This document shows positions 7,480 through 15,236 of a DNA stretch of 21,869 nucleotides, one piece after another (position 1 is the stretch's first letter; the number at the start of each line of letters is the position of its first letter). The stretch comes from Gemmatimonadota bacterium. Its GTDB lineage: Bacteria > JAAXHH01. Below the pieces are notes generated by a model, which made no database searches, was not told the origin of the DNA, and saw only the letters and a program-made list of their open reading frames with translations. Location of the stretch: contig JAPOOT010000199.1 in assembly GCA_026713285.1 (NCBI GenBank), positions 1-21,869 on the forward strand, given 5' to 3'. Both the position numbers and the translations under genes were made by a program.

Positions 7480-8622
7480 ATGACACCTGGTTACCTCTTT
7501 ACTTCCGAATCCGTTACCGAAGGCCATCCCGATAAAGTCGCAGACCAGATCTCCGACGCCGTATTGGACTCCGTCATCGAGCAGGACCCCTATTCCCGGG
7601 TGGCCTGCGAGACCTTCGTCACTACGGGCCTGGTGCTCGTCGGAGGGGAGATCACGACAGACGGCTACGTGGACGCGCAACGCGTGGCGCGCGAGACCGT
7701 TAAGTCCATCGGTTACACGGACTCGGGGTTCGGGCTGGACTGGGAGTCCTGCGGCGTGGTCGTTTCCCTCGACCGGCAATCGGCCGATATCGCCATGGGG
7801 GTGGACCGGGAGGGCGCCGGCGACCAGGGCATGATGTTCGGCTACGCGACCAACGAGACCCCTGAAATGATGCCTCTGCCCATTACCCTCGCCCACCGGC
7901 TGACCCGCAACCTCGCGTCGATCCGGAAGGACGGCGTCGCGCCTTACCTGCGTCCCGACGGCAAGTCGCAGGTCACGGTGGAATACGTGAACGGCAGTCC
8001 CCGGCGGATCGACTCGGTGGTCATCGCAGCCCAGCACGACCCGGATGTCTCCGGCGAGAAGATCAGGGAGGACATCGTCAACGAGGTCATCGGACCCGCG
8101 CTGCCGGCCGAGTTGATCGACCCGGGCCGGATCAAGTACCACGTCAACGCGACCGGACGTTTCGTTACGGGGGGACCGCAGGGCGACGCCGGGCTGACAG
8201 GCCGCAAGATCATCGTGGACACGTACGGCGGCTACTGCCGCCACGGCGGCGGAGCCTATTCGGGCAAGGACCCGACCAAGGTGGACCGCTCGGCTTCCTA
8301 TGCCGCGCGCTACGTCGCCAAGAACGTCGTCGCGGCGGGTCTGGCGGAGAAGTGCGAGATCCAGCTCGCCTACGTCATCGGCGTGGCCGAACCGGTCTCG
8401 GTCAATGCAGATACCTTCGGTACGGGGACCGTCGACGACCTGGAGATCACGCGCCTGATCCGCAAGCACTTCGACCTGACGCCGCAGGGCATCATCGAAA
8501 GTCTCGACCTGAGGCGGCCGATATACCGTCCCACGGCTTCCTACGGCCACTTCGGACGGAACGAGGCGGGTTTCACCTGGGAGCAGTGCGACAAGGTGGA
8601 CGAACTCAGGAACCACGCCTGA
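7480..8622 (+). CDS. metK: S-adenosylmethionine synthetase
   Basis: A 380-residue cytoplasmic enzyme making S-adenosylmethionine from methionine and ATP. Family signatures are intact: SESVTEGHPDKVADQIS at the N-terminus (His16 in the ATP site), GAGDQGMMFGYATNET near residues 112-127, and the glycine-rich phosphate motif HGGGAYSGKDPTKVDRSA near 256-273. Length matches bacterial MetK. The ATG at 7480 is preceded by AGGAG (7467-7471) at 8 bases. It lies 58 bases after the nucleotidyltransferase gene in the same direction and converges with lptG. The 58-base leader is too short for a SAM-I type riboswitch and shows none. Confidence 0.97.
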   Translation: MTPGYLFTSESVTEGHPDKVADQISDAVLDSVIEQDPYSRVACETFVTTGLVLVGGEITTDGYVDAQRVARETVKSIGYTDSGFGLDWESCGVVVSLDRQSADIAMGVDREGAGDQGMMFGYATNETPEMMPLPITLAHRLTRNLASIRKDGVAPYLRPDGKSQVTVEYVNGSPRRIDSVVIAAQHDPDVSGEKIREDIVNEVIGPALPAELIDPGRIKYHVNATGRFVTGGPQGDAGLTGRKIIVDTYGGYCRHGGGAYSGKDPTKVDRSASYAARYVAKNVVAAGLAEKCEIQLAYVIGVAEPVSVNADTFGTGTVDDLEITRLIRKHFDLTPQGIIESLDLRRPIYRPTASYGHFGRNEAGFTWEQCDKVDELRNHA

Positions 8623-8641
8623 TCAGGAAGGTGCCTGGCCC

Positions 8642-8672
8642 GTGAACGCGTTACAGTGGGTGAACGCGTTAC
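8642..8672. repeat. Short direct repeat between convergent metK and lptG
   Basis: GTGAACGCGTTAC occurs at 8642-8654 and again at 8660-8672, an 18-base period. Each copy contains the 8-bp palindrome AACGCGTT. The gap 8623-8686 between the two convergent stop codons has no clear terminator hairpin with a T-run. It could be a small binding site pair or just a local duplication. Confidence 0.6.
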
Positions 8673-8686
8673 TGCGCCACAGTGTC

Positions 8687-9769
8687 TTATTTCGGCGCCC
8701 TGACCAACAGAATCAGGGCCAGTAGTCCGAAGAGCGCGTTGGCGCCCCATGCCGCCGCCATGGGCGGGAGCAATCCGGCGTGCCCGAAGGCCTGGGCAAA
8801 TCGGAGCAGTCCCCAGTAGACGAAACAGATCCCGATACTCAGGGCAAATCCCACCGCGACGCCGCCCCGTCTCAGATGGGAGGCCAGCGCGCCGCCCAGC
8901 AGTACGATGATCAGACCCGCGCCCGGAAACGCAATCTTCAGGTTGAGGTCTACCAGGTAGCCCTGCACGTCTCCTCCTCCCCGCCGTACGTTCTGAATCA
9001 ACTGGTCGAGTTCGCCGTAACTCATCTCCTCGGGGCGTTTCTGCCCTCGCAGGAAGTCCTCCGGCGTCTCGGACCATCCGTCGGGTTCTAGTTCGGCGAA
9101 CGAGGTGTATTCGTACAGTCCGCCTTCAACCAGAAACTGACGTTTAACCCCGTTGAAAAGCAACCAGCGCCCATCCATCCAGACGGCGCGTTCCGCCGTG
9201 AGGACGCTGGTGACGGAGCCGTCGCGGAATTCGGTGACGTGTATCCCCGTGCCCTCCTCGATGCGTCCGTTGAAAACGCGGATATAGATCTGGCGCTCTC
9301 CATCTCCCCTGAAATACACATCGTACCTGATGTGTTGCCCTGCGCCGCCTTGCATGTCCACGTGTTCCGATTTGATTTCGGCACGTTTCATGCTCGTGTG
9401 GGGAACAAGCCATTCACCGGCCCAGAACAGGCATGCGCATACCACCACGCTGACGAGGAGCATCGGCCGCAGCAACCGGTACAGGCTGAGCCCCGATGCC
9501 TTCATGGCGGTCAGTTCTCCCAGCCTGGTCAGCTGGCCGAAGGTATAAAGACTGGCGAGCAGCAGACTGACGGGAATCGTGAGCACGAAGATGTAGGGCA
9601 TGTAATAGACGTAGTAGAGCGCGATATAACCCGGCGCCACGTTGCGGTCCAGGAATCGGTCCAATTGCTCGATGAGATCGACCACGAAGAAGATGCTGAC
9701 GAAGGCGACCAGGCTGACGGCGATGGCGGTAATGAACAGGCGGAGTACGTACCGGGTGATCAGGGACAT
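8687..9769 (-). CDS. lptG: LPS export permease LptG (YjgP/YjgQ family)
   Basis: A 360-residue inner-membrane subunit of the LptB2FG transporter that extracts lipopolysaccharide and passes it to the periplasmic Lpt bridge. It shows the family layout: helices near residues 10-32, 52-78 and 98-117, a periplasmic beta-rich domain (about 120-265), then three helices (about 275-295, 302-320 and 334-356). The cytoplasmic loop GQLTRLGELTAMKASGLSLYRLL (split by family as the LptB-coupling region) is well conserved. AGAGGA on the minus strand (9780-9785) lies 10 bases before the start. It follows lptF by 37 bases on the same strand, the usual lptF-lptG order, and converges with metK. Confidence 0.92.
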   Translation of the reverse strand: MSLITRYVLRLFITAIAVSLVAFVSIFFVVDLIEQLDRFLDRNVAPGYIALYYVYYMPYIFVLTIPVSLLLASLYTFGQLTRLGELTAMKASGLSLYRLLRPMLLVSVVVCACLFWAGEWLVPHTSMKRAEIKSEHVDMQGGAGQHIRYDVYFRGDGERQIYIRVFNGRIEEGTGIHVTEFRDGSVTSVLTAERAVWMDGRWLLFNGVKRQFLVEGGLYEYTSFAELEPDGWSETPEDFLRGQKRPEEMSYGELDQLIQNVRRGGGDVQGYLVDLNLKIAFPGAGLIIVLLGGALASHLRRGGVAVGFALSIGICFVYWGLLRFAQAFGHAGLLPPMAAAWGANALFGLLALILLVRAPK

Positions 9770-9806
9770 GAAGTAGCGTTCCTCTGGTGATTTCGACGCA
9801 TTGACG

Positions 9807-11033
9807 TCAGATGCGATCCCTGCCGCTGACCCAGACCAGGACGGCTCCGGGTACGCCTATGACGATGTTCGCGGCCCACATCGCCCAGACAGGATCGAAC
9901 AGATCGCGGTCCGCCAGTTCTTCGCCGCCGAGCAGGCAGGCCCAGTACAGGAGGAAGAAGCAGAGACTGACGCCGACGCTCACACCCATGCCGCTCCGGC
10001 GGATACGCACACCCAGCGGCGCGCCGATCAGCACGAAGACGAGACACGCCGCCGAAATGGCGTACTTCTTGTGGATTTCGACGACGTAGCTGTTCTTCTG
10101 CCGCTGCCTCAACGAGATCGTCCGCTGCGCCTTGGCCCTGGCCGCTTCGATGGAATCTGTCTTCGCCTCCGAGTGAACCGGTCCGGGTACAAGACTCGCC
10201 GCGACCTCGTCGATCTCCAGTTGCCATTCATCGATTTTCGCCTGCATCATTTCAATGTTCAATTCTCGGTCGCCCCGGGTTCCCGCCTCCGACCGCTGGA
10301 CGCCGCTGGGCGCGGTGCGAATCGAAAACCGCTGCCGCTCGAAGACCTCTTTGAAATACCGCCCCGTAGAATCGTCCTGTTGAAGGAGCTCTCCGTCATA
10401 GAGCATCAGGTTGATCCTGCTGCCCGTCTCGTTGACGTTAAACTCGCCCGACCTTGCCGTCATGATGCGCGGGTAGCGCATGTTCTCCGTTTCGTAGATG
10501 GTGATGCTTTCAATCTCATTGTTCCTCGGATTGACCCGGTCGATCAATATGCTGTATCCCGGTATGTCCTTCATGAATATGCCTGCGGTGAAAAGCAGCG
10601 TGGGACGGGCGCGGTGGATATCGTTCATGAGCGAACGGGCCCGGTAATTGGCTTCGGGCAGGATGACGTCCATGAAGTACAGGTGGCAGCCGCCAAGGAG
10701 TATTCCCAAAACGAGCACCGGTGCGACCATCTGGTAGAAACTGACGCCGCCCGCCTTGAACGCCGTGACTTCGTTATCGGCCGAAAGCCGGCCGAAAGCC
10801 ATGAGGCTGGCGACCAGTACGGACATGGGAATCGATACGGCGACAATCCAGGCAAGGTTGAGAAAGAAAACCTCGAGCACGGTTAGCAAGTCGAGGTTCT
10901 TGCCTATGATGAGGTCGGCAATCTGAAATATGATGTCCATCACGAGGATGAACGTGATGATCACGAATGAAAACAGAAAGGGCCCGACGTGCGCTTTAAG
11001 AACGTATCGGTAGAGGTGAACCGGGAGGATCAT
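9807..11033 (-). CDS. lptF: LPS export permease LptF (YjgP/YjgQ family)
   Basis: A 408-residue partner of LptG in the inner-membrane LPS exporter. Three N-terminal helices (about 15-38, 52-80 and 102-122) contain the coupling-loop pattern FGRLSADNEVTAFKAGGVS. A periplasmic beta-jellyroll follows, then three helices (about 318-337, 346-368 and 378-402). Between the periplasmic domain and helix 4 lies a long charged, Glu/Arg/Gln-rich stretch (about 250-315, including MMQAKIDEWQLEIDEV and RAKAQRTISLRQRQK) that could form a coiled coil and makes the protein longer than typical LptF. The SD is weak. Transcription runs away from ssb, probably from the promoter near 11140-11169. Assignment as LptF rather than LptG rests on gene order. 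Confidence 0.88.
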   Translation of the reverse strand: MILPVHLYRYVLKAHVGPFLFSFVIITFILVMDIIFQIADLIIGKNLDLLTVLEVFFLNLAWIVAVSIPMSVLVASLMAFGRLSADNEVTAFKAGGVSFYQMVAPVLVLGILLGGCHLYFMDVILPEANYRARSLMNDIHRARPTLLFTAGIFMKDIPGYSILIDRVNPRNNEIESITIYETENMRYPRIMTARSGEFNVNETGSRINLMLYDGELLQQDDSTGRYFKEVFERQRFSIRTAPSGVQRSEAGTRGDRELNIEMMQAKIDEWQLEIDEVAASLVPGPVHSEAKTDSIEAARAKAQRTISLRQRQKNSYVVEIHKKYAISAACLVFVLIGAPLGVRIRRSGMGVSVGVSLCFFLLYWACLLGGEELADRDLFDPVWAMWAANIVIGVPGAVLVWVSGRDRI

Positions 11034-11139
11034 GGGCCAATCCGGTGGAATACGGACCGGGGCAGGGTGTTCCGACGAGTTCGGTGCCGGGCATCGTCGA
11101 CAATTGTTTCGATGTTTTTGATGGTCCCTCGACTATATG

Positions 11140-11169
11140 AATATACCGCGTGGTATCGAGGGGAAGCAA
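11140..11169 (-). promoter_or_regulatory. Candidate sigma70-type promoter for lptF-lptG
   Basis: On the minus strand TTGCTT (11164-11169) and TATATT (11140-11145) are separated by 18 bases, giving a leader of about 100 bases to the lptF start. It is an AT-rich island in a GC-rich window, which supports it; the match is otherwise only moderate. Confidence 0.4.
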
Positions 11170-11214
11170 GCTGTTTTATACTGAGCGAGGCTCCCGATTT
11201 GCCGGGAATTTCGC

Positions 11215-11243
11215 TTGACTTGCCGTACGTGCCGCGCTATACT
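11215..11243 (+). promoter_or_regulatory. Sigma70-type promoter of ssb
   Basis: TTGACT (11215-11220) and TATACT (11238-11243) are separated by exactly 17 bases, each one base from consensus. Transcription would start near 11250, giving a leader of about 28 bases that contains the AAGGAG at 11264-11269. This is the best promoter match in the window. Confidence 0.8.
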
Positions 11244-11263
11244 CATTTCATTCATTTACAGAC

Positions 11264-11269
11264 AAGGAG
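11264..11269 (+). promoter_or_regulatory. Ribosome binding site deciding the ssb start
   Basis: AAGGAG lies 8 bases before the ATG at 11278. The frame is open further upstream to 11215, but that would begin inside the promoter, so 11278 is the start. Confidence 0.8.
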
Positions 11270-11277
11270 CATCCTTG

Positions 11278-11715
11278 ATGGCCAGTATAAACAAAGTCAT
11301 TCTGATCGGTAATCTCGGCGCTGATCCCGAAATGAGGTACACGCCTTCCGGCCGGGCCGTGGTCAATTTCCGCATGGCCACTACGCGCCAGTGGAACACG
11401 CAGGACGGAGAACGGCGGGAAGAAACGGAATGGCACCGGATCGTAGCCTTTTCCAAACTGGCGGAGATCTGTGGCCAATATCTCAAGAAAGGCGCTCCGG
11501 TGTATGTTGAAGGACGGCTGCAAACCCGTTCCTGGGAGGATCAGAACGGGATGAAGCGATATATGACGGAGATCGTAGCGAACGAGATGCAAATGCTGAG
11601 TGCCCGCCAGCAGAGCGAGGTTTCATCGGACGCGCCCGGTGGAATCGGAAATACCGCGACGGAAGAGCCGCCTTCTTCGCCTGGGACCGATTCCGACGAC
11701 GACCTTCCGTTTTAA
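11278..11715 (+). CDS. ssb: Single-stranded DNA-binding protein
   Basis: A 145-residue OB-fold protein that coats single-stranded DNA during replication, repair and recombination. The N-terminus MASINKVILIGNLGADPE and the following RYTPSGRAVVNFRMAT are hallmark SSB sequence, as are TEWHRIVAFSKLAEI and GAPVYVEGRLQTRSW. The OB domain covers about residues 1-105. A short Ser/Pro/Gly-rich linker leads to the acidic tip DSDDDLPF, which binds partner proteins. Length fits bacterial SSB. It has its own near-consensus promoter and strong SD, and is transcribed divergently from lptF. It stands apart from rpsF/rpsR, with which ssb is often linked. Confidence 0.97.
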   Translation: MASINKVILIGNLGADPEMRYTPSGRAVVNFRMATTRQWNTQDGERREETEWHRIVAFSKLAEICGQYLKKGAPVYVEGRLQTRSWEDQNGMKRYMTEIVANEMQMLSARQQSEVSSDAPGGIGNTATEEPPSSPGTDSDDDLPF

Positions 11716-11784
11716 CGTCATTCGAAGGATAGTCCGTTTTCGCAGCCGGTTGATCCTTACATCGTGGGCCTGTAGTGAGAACCC

Positions 11785-12483
11785 ATGACCGTTAGACTTA
11801 GCGGCAACGGACTTCCTCGAATAACGATCCTTATCGCCCGGCAGGAACCCGTCGATTCGCTGATCAGTTGGCTGAGCGGCGCGGGTTACCCGTTAACGGA
11901 ACTGCGTTACACCGTCGTCGAAGACCTTCACGCCCGAATTCCCGATTCGGATATCCTGCTCTTCCATACGGACCGACCAAATTCGGACCTCCCCTTTGTG
12001 ATGGATGAATTGAAGTCTCGGCAGATACTGCGGGCTCCCGCGGTCATCGTGCTGACCGGCTGCGATGCCATCGGTGACTTGGACGTAACCCGGGGAATCG
12101 ACGATTTCATTTGCGCGCCATACGATATCCGCGAGTTCGACCTGCGCATCAAGAACGTCCTCTGGCGCCGGCACAGCGTGCAGATTCAGGATATGATCGT
12201 CTGGGGCGACCTGCTAATCAACCTGGGCAACTACGAAGTCACGATCCGGGGCAAGGCGATCGACCTGACGCTCAAGGAATACGAGTTGCTCAAACACCTG
12301 GCCAGGCACCGGGGAAGGGTGTTCACCCGGGATGAACTGCTGACGGCCGTTTGGGGATACGATTACTTCAGCGGTACAAGGACGGTGGACGTGCACGTGA
12401 GGCGGCTGCGAATGAAGATCGAACGCCACGGCGTTCATATCATCACGACCGTCCGGGGAGTCGGATACAAGTTCGGAGACTGA
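11785..12483 (+). CDS. OmpR/PhoB-type transcription regulator with degenerate receiver domain
   Basis: A 232-residue protein. The C-terminal half (about 137-231) is a clear OmpR-type winged helix: LTLKEYELLKHLARHRGRVF, then GTRTVDVHVRRLRMKIE and TTVRGVGYKF. The N-terminal half has the receiver pattern (ILIARQEP, DILLFHTDRP, AVIVLTG, GIDDFICAPYDIREF), but key residues are missing: the paired acidic residues are Arg19-Gln20, the phospho-acceptor position aligns with His61, and the conserved Lys aligns with Ala111; Thr91 remains. Phosphorylation is therefore doubtful, and no histidine kinase lies nearby. The stop is one base before the start of the TPR lipoprotein, so they probably share a transcript. 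SD is weak. Target genes unknown. Confidence 0.88.
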   Translation: MTVRLSGNGLPRITILIARQEPVDSLISWLSGAGYPLTELRYTVVEDLHARIPDSDILLFHTDRPNSDLPFVMDELKSRQILRAPAVIVLTGCDAIGDLDVTRGIDDFICAPYDIREFDLRIKNVLWRRHSVQIQDMIVWGDLLINLGNYEVTIRGKAIDLTLKEYELLKHLARHRGRVFTRDELLTAVWGYDYFSGTRTVDVHVRRLRMKIERHGVHIITTVRGVGYKFGD

Positions 12484-12484
12484 C

Positions 12485-14227
12485 ATGCGCAGGACCGCGT
12501 TGATCATACTTACATCCGCGTCCGTGATTTTCGGGTGCGCGTACTACAATACCTTCTACAACGCCAGGAAAGCGTTCAAAGAAGGGGAGCGCATACGGCT
12601 CAGTCAGCAGACGCCCGACGGGGGCTTGCCTCCACAGGCCATTGCTTCCTACGAACTCGCGATCGAAAACGCGGGTCTTGTCCTGCGGGACCATGCGGGA
12701 AGTGCCCTGGTCGACGACGCATTGGTCCTGATCGGCGACGCACTGGCGATCCAGGGGCGGCACGAACAGGCCGTCAAGAGGTATCAACAGGTGCTGAGGT
12801 TGTTCCCGGACAGCGAATTTACCGGCCACTGCGTTTTTTCACTCGGTCTCGGCTTGCTCAACGCGGGTGATTCCACACGGGCGGATGAGCTGCTGGACCG
12901 CTTCGTTCGCGAATATCCCGGCAGCGACCGAATCCCGGACGCCTTCATGCTGCGGGGGAAGATCTCCTTCGGCGGCGCCCGCCACGAAGAGGCCGTCTCG
13001 CGGTTTCAGGAGATTCTGAAACTGCATTCGCGCCACGAAATGAAAGCGGAGGCCAGGTACTACATCGCGCGGTCCAAGCTGGAACAGAGTCTGTTCGCCG
13101 ATGCAAGGGAACACCTCGAACAAGCCATCGAGCAGGCCCGGTCGAACAGGTTGCGATTTCAGGCCAGTTTCATGCTGGGTGAAAGTATGCGGCGCGAAGG
13201 AGGTATTACTGATGCGCTGGAGGTGTTCGAATCGCTGTTGGATCTGCGCGCCTACCGCGATTACCACCCCGAGGTCATGCTGGCGATGGCGGCCTGCCTT
13301 GCCGAACTGGACCGGCATGAAGCGGCCGTTTCCAGGTACGAGTCCGTCATTTCGCTATATGAATCAGACCGAAATCACGCGGAGGAAGTCTCGCGTGCCA
13401 CGTTCGAACTGGGGGAATTGTACCGGATCGCAGGCGACCTGGAGTTGGCGGAACAAAGGTACGCCGACGCGCGGCGCGCGAGTCCGCGTTCGTTCTGGGT
13501 CGGTGACGAGTCCGATCGCAAGTACCGAGCCATCGGTGAACTGCGTCGCCTGAGCCGGAACCTTGGAAACATGCAGGTCGCGTTGGAATCGGTCAGACCT
13601 TCCGGCGATACCGAATCGACAAGCCCATCGAACTTCGCGAAGTTGATGGATAGCGTGATCGGGCTTCGATTCCAACTGGCTGAACTTTATCTGTTCCGAT
13701 TGGAGATGGCCGACTCGACGCTGAGCCAGTACCTTGCCATAGAAAAGGAGTCGGCCGATCCCTCCATAGCTGCCAAGGCGGCCTTCGCGAGGGCCTGGGT
13801 ACTCGAGGAGATATTGCAGGACAGGGAAAACGCGAGATCGGTCTATGACGCCATCGCCGTGCTGTATCCCGGGACTGCTCACGCCGTGGAGGCATCCATC
13901 GCACTATCGAAACCGATTGAAGGCGAACTTCCTCAGGACCGGCTGTTTGCGGAGGCGGAACGGCTGCTTTTCGAAGCGGACCAGCCGGACTCCGCGCGTG
14001 GCCTGTACGAACTGGTCATTCGCCGGTATCCGGATGGAGCATTCGCGCCGCGTGCGCTCTTCGCCCTTGGATGGCTCGCCGAGACGCGTTTCGACGATCC
14101 GGAAACGGCCCTCGGACACTTCCATGAAATCGTGGAACGCTATCCCGGGTCGGAACAGGCGGAGTCCGTCCGAGACAAGATTCGACTCATGGAAGAACTG
14201 CGTCCAGCGGCGGAGCCGGACAAATGA
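12485..14227 (+). CDS. TPR-repeat outer-envelope lipoprotein
   Basis: A 580-residue protein with an N-terminal signal (MRRTALIILTSASVIFG) ending at Cys18, a plausible lipobox (VIFGC, unusual in having Phe at -2), followed by AYYNTFYNARKAFKEGE. The rest is alpha-helical with repeated TPR-like units, for example ALVDDALVLIGDALAIQGRHEQAVKRYQQVL, shown here by ALAIQGRHEQAVKRYQ, and ARGLYELVIRRYPDGAFAPR near the C-terminus. Repeats containing RYPG/RYPD or REYPGS recur through the protein. Resembles the YbgF/BamD/Tol-Pal-associated class of periplasmic TPR lipoproteins, suggesting a scaffold for envelope assembly, though the exact role is unknown. It starts one base after the regulator stop. No SD is evident, so coupling is likely. 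Confidence 0.85.
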   Translation: MRRTALIILTSASVIFGCAYYNTFYNARKAFKEGERIRLSQQTPDGGLPPQAIASYELAIENAGLVLRDHAGSALVDDALVLIGDALAIQGRHEQAVKRYQQVLRLFPDSEFTGHCVFSLGLGLLNAGDSTRADELLDRFVREYPGSDRIPDAFMLRGKISFGGARHEEAVSRFQEILKLHSRHEMKAEARYYIARSKLEQSLFADAREHLEQAIEQARSNRLRFQASFMLGESMRREGGITDALEVFESLLDLRAYRDYHPEVMLAMAACLAELDRHEAAVSRYESVISLYESDRNHAEEVSRATFELGELYRIAGDLELAEQRYADARRASPRSFWVGDESDRKYRAIGELRRLSRNLGNMQVALESVRPSGDTESTSPSNFAKLMDSVIGLRFQLAELYLFRLEMADSTLSQYLAIEKESADPSIAAKAAFARAWVLEEILQDRENARSVYDAIAVLYPGTAHAVEASIALSKPIEGELPQDRLFAEAERLLFEADQPDSARGLYELVIRRYPDGAFAPRALFALGWLAETRFDDPETALGHFHEIVERYPGSEQAESVRDKIRLMEELRPAAEPDK

Positions 14228-14231
14228 TGCG

Positions 14232-14260
14232 TTGACATCCGGCCCGGCCGGCTGTATCGT
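14232..14260 (+). promoter_or_regulatory. Candidate promoter for the pyrKDF operon
   Basis: A consensus TTGACA (14232-14237) is followed after 17 bases by TATCGT (14255-14260), a weak -10. The spacer holds a GC palindrome, GGCCCGGCCGG-like. The start of pyrK lies about 115 bases downstream, so a leader is possible. The 148-base gap 14228-14375 holds no gene I can support. Confidence 0.35.
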
Positions 14261-14375
14261 AGAGGAGCGAAAGCTGGAAGGCCATGCGGTCCGGCTACGA
14301 TGCGAATCCATGGAACTGGACGATCCGCGGTATCCGGATGCGACCTGAATCCCGTCCGCCTCACAGCAAGCGAGC

Positions 14376-15236
14376 ATGTCGACCATCCCCATCTGCCAGT
14401 GTGACGCCGAGATCCTGTCCAACCGTCAAATCGGTCCCGGCCTTTACTGGATCGACCTGCTTGCACCCGATATCTCACACCACGCCCAGCCCGGTCATTT
14501 CGTACACCTGATCGCTTCCGACGTCTCCAAGGACAGCAGCAGGCAGACCTGGCTCCGTCACACCCCCCTGCTCAGGCGCCCCTTCAGCATTGCCGAACGC
14601 GATCCCGAAAAAGGCGTTTTTGGACTCATCTACCGGATCGTCGGCGGCGGAACCGAGGTCCTCGCCACGCGGCGCGAAGGGGAACGTGTCGATTTGCTCG
14701 GTCCGCTGGGAAGGACATTTGAGCCGGTACGCGCGGGACGGCCGGTGATCATGGTCGCGGGTGGGGTTGGGGTGGCGCCCTTTCTCTCCCTGGTACAGGA
14801 GACGGTAAGAGATGGGCGGTCGGACCCGGCGGAAATGACGGTGCTGTTCGGCGCGGCGACGGCTGGCCTGTTGAGCGGGGAAGAGAAATTCCGCCAACTG
14901 GGGGTCGACGTCAAGCTGGCAACCGACGATGGCACGACCGGCCACCACGGACTGGTGACGGATATGCTGGAACGGGAACTTGCCCGGTCGCCCCGGCAGT
15001 GCGCTTATCTCTATGCCTGTGGACCCACGCCCATGATGCGGCGCTGCCAGGCAATCGCCCGGGAGGCCGGTATCGACGGACAGGTTTCCCTGGAGGGGAT
15101 CATGCCCTGCGGCGTGGGAGTCTGCATGGCCTGTGTCGTTCCCTGCGTCGTCCCCGGCGATCGATCGTCACCCCGCCGCTACGAGCGGGTTTGCGACACC
15201 GGTCCGGTTTTTGATATGGAGGAGGTCGTGTTGTGA
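14376..15236 (+). CDS. pyrK: Dihydroorotate dehydrogenase B electron-transfer subunit
   Basis: A 286-residue FAD and [2Fe-2S] protein that carries electrons from the PyrD flavin to NAD+ in class 1B dihydroorotate dehydrogenase. The ferredoxin-reductase fold is seen in the FAD motif LLRRPFSIAE (about 65-74) and the NAD-binding GGVGVAPFLSLV (129-140), with CGPTPMM at 215-221. The C-terminal iron-sulfur ligands are complete: Cys245, Cys250, Cys253 and Cys273 in the pattern CxxxxCxxC...C; Cys257 is additional. The SD is poor. Its stop overlaps the pyrD GTG by four bases, so the two subunits are coupled, as expected for the heterotetramer. Confidence 0.95.
   Translation: MSTIPICQCDAEILSNRQIGPGLYWIDLLAPDISHHAQPGHFVHLIASDVSKDSSRQTWLRHTPLLRRPFSIAERDPEKGVFGLIYRIVGGGTEVLATRREGERVDLLGPLGRTFEPVRAGRPVIMVAGGVGVAPFLSLVQETVRDGRSDPAEMTVLFGAATAGLLSGEEKFRQLGVDVKLATDDGTTGHHGLVTDMLERELARSPRQCAYLYACGPTPMMRRCQAIAREAGIDGQVSLEGIMPCGVGVCMACVVPCVVPGDRSSPRRYERVCDTGPVFDMEEVVL
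15218..15225 (+). promoter_or_regulatory. Ribosome binding site deciding the pyrD GTG start
   Basis: GGAGGAGG ends 7 bases before the GTG at 15233. It lies inside the last codons of pyrK and supports the GTG start with a GTGA overlap. Confidence 0.8.

Noticed and set aside
7465..8616. Long minus-strand open frame opposite metK, and similar ones at 65-1366, 3024-3923, 2149-2901 and 9239-9790
   Set aside because: They mirror confident genes, lack recognisable domains and are His/Arg/Gly/Pro-rich, as expected for antisense frames in high-GC DNA.
11177..11182. TATACT as a second -10 for ssb
   Set aside because: No -35-like sequence lies 16-18 bases upstream, whereas the site at 11238 has both elements.
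11750..11778. Promoter-like TTGATC-N17-TAGTGA before the regulator gene
   Set aside because: The -10 is poor and would start transcription almost at the ATG; the gene is more likely read from the ssb promoter.
14284..14375. Small leader ORF ahead of pyrK (ATG 14284) and a TTG frame from 14232 to 14348
   Set aside because: Both give short peptides without recognisable features, the first runs into pyrK in another frame, and start signals are weak; a pyr leader peptide cannot be supported from sequence alone.
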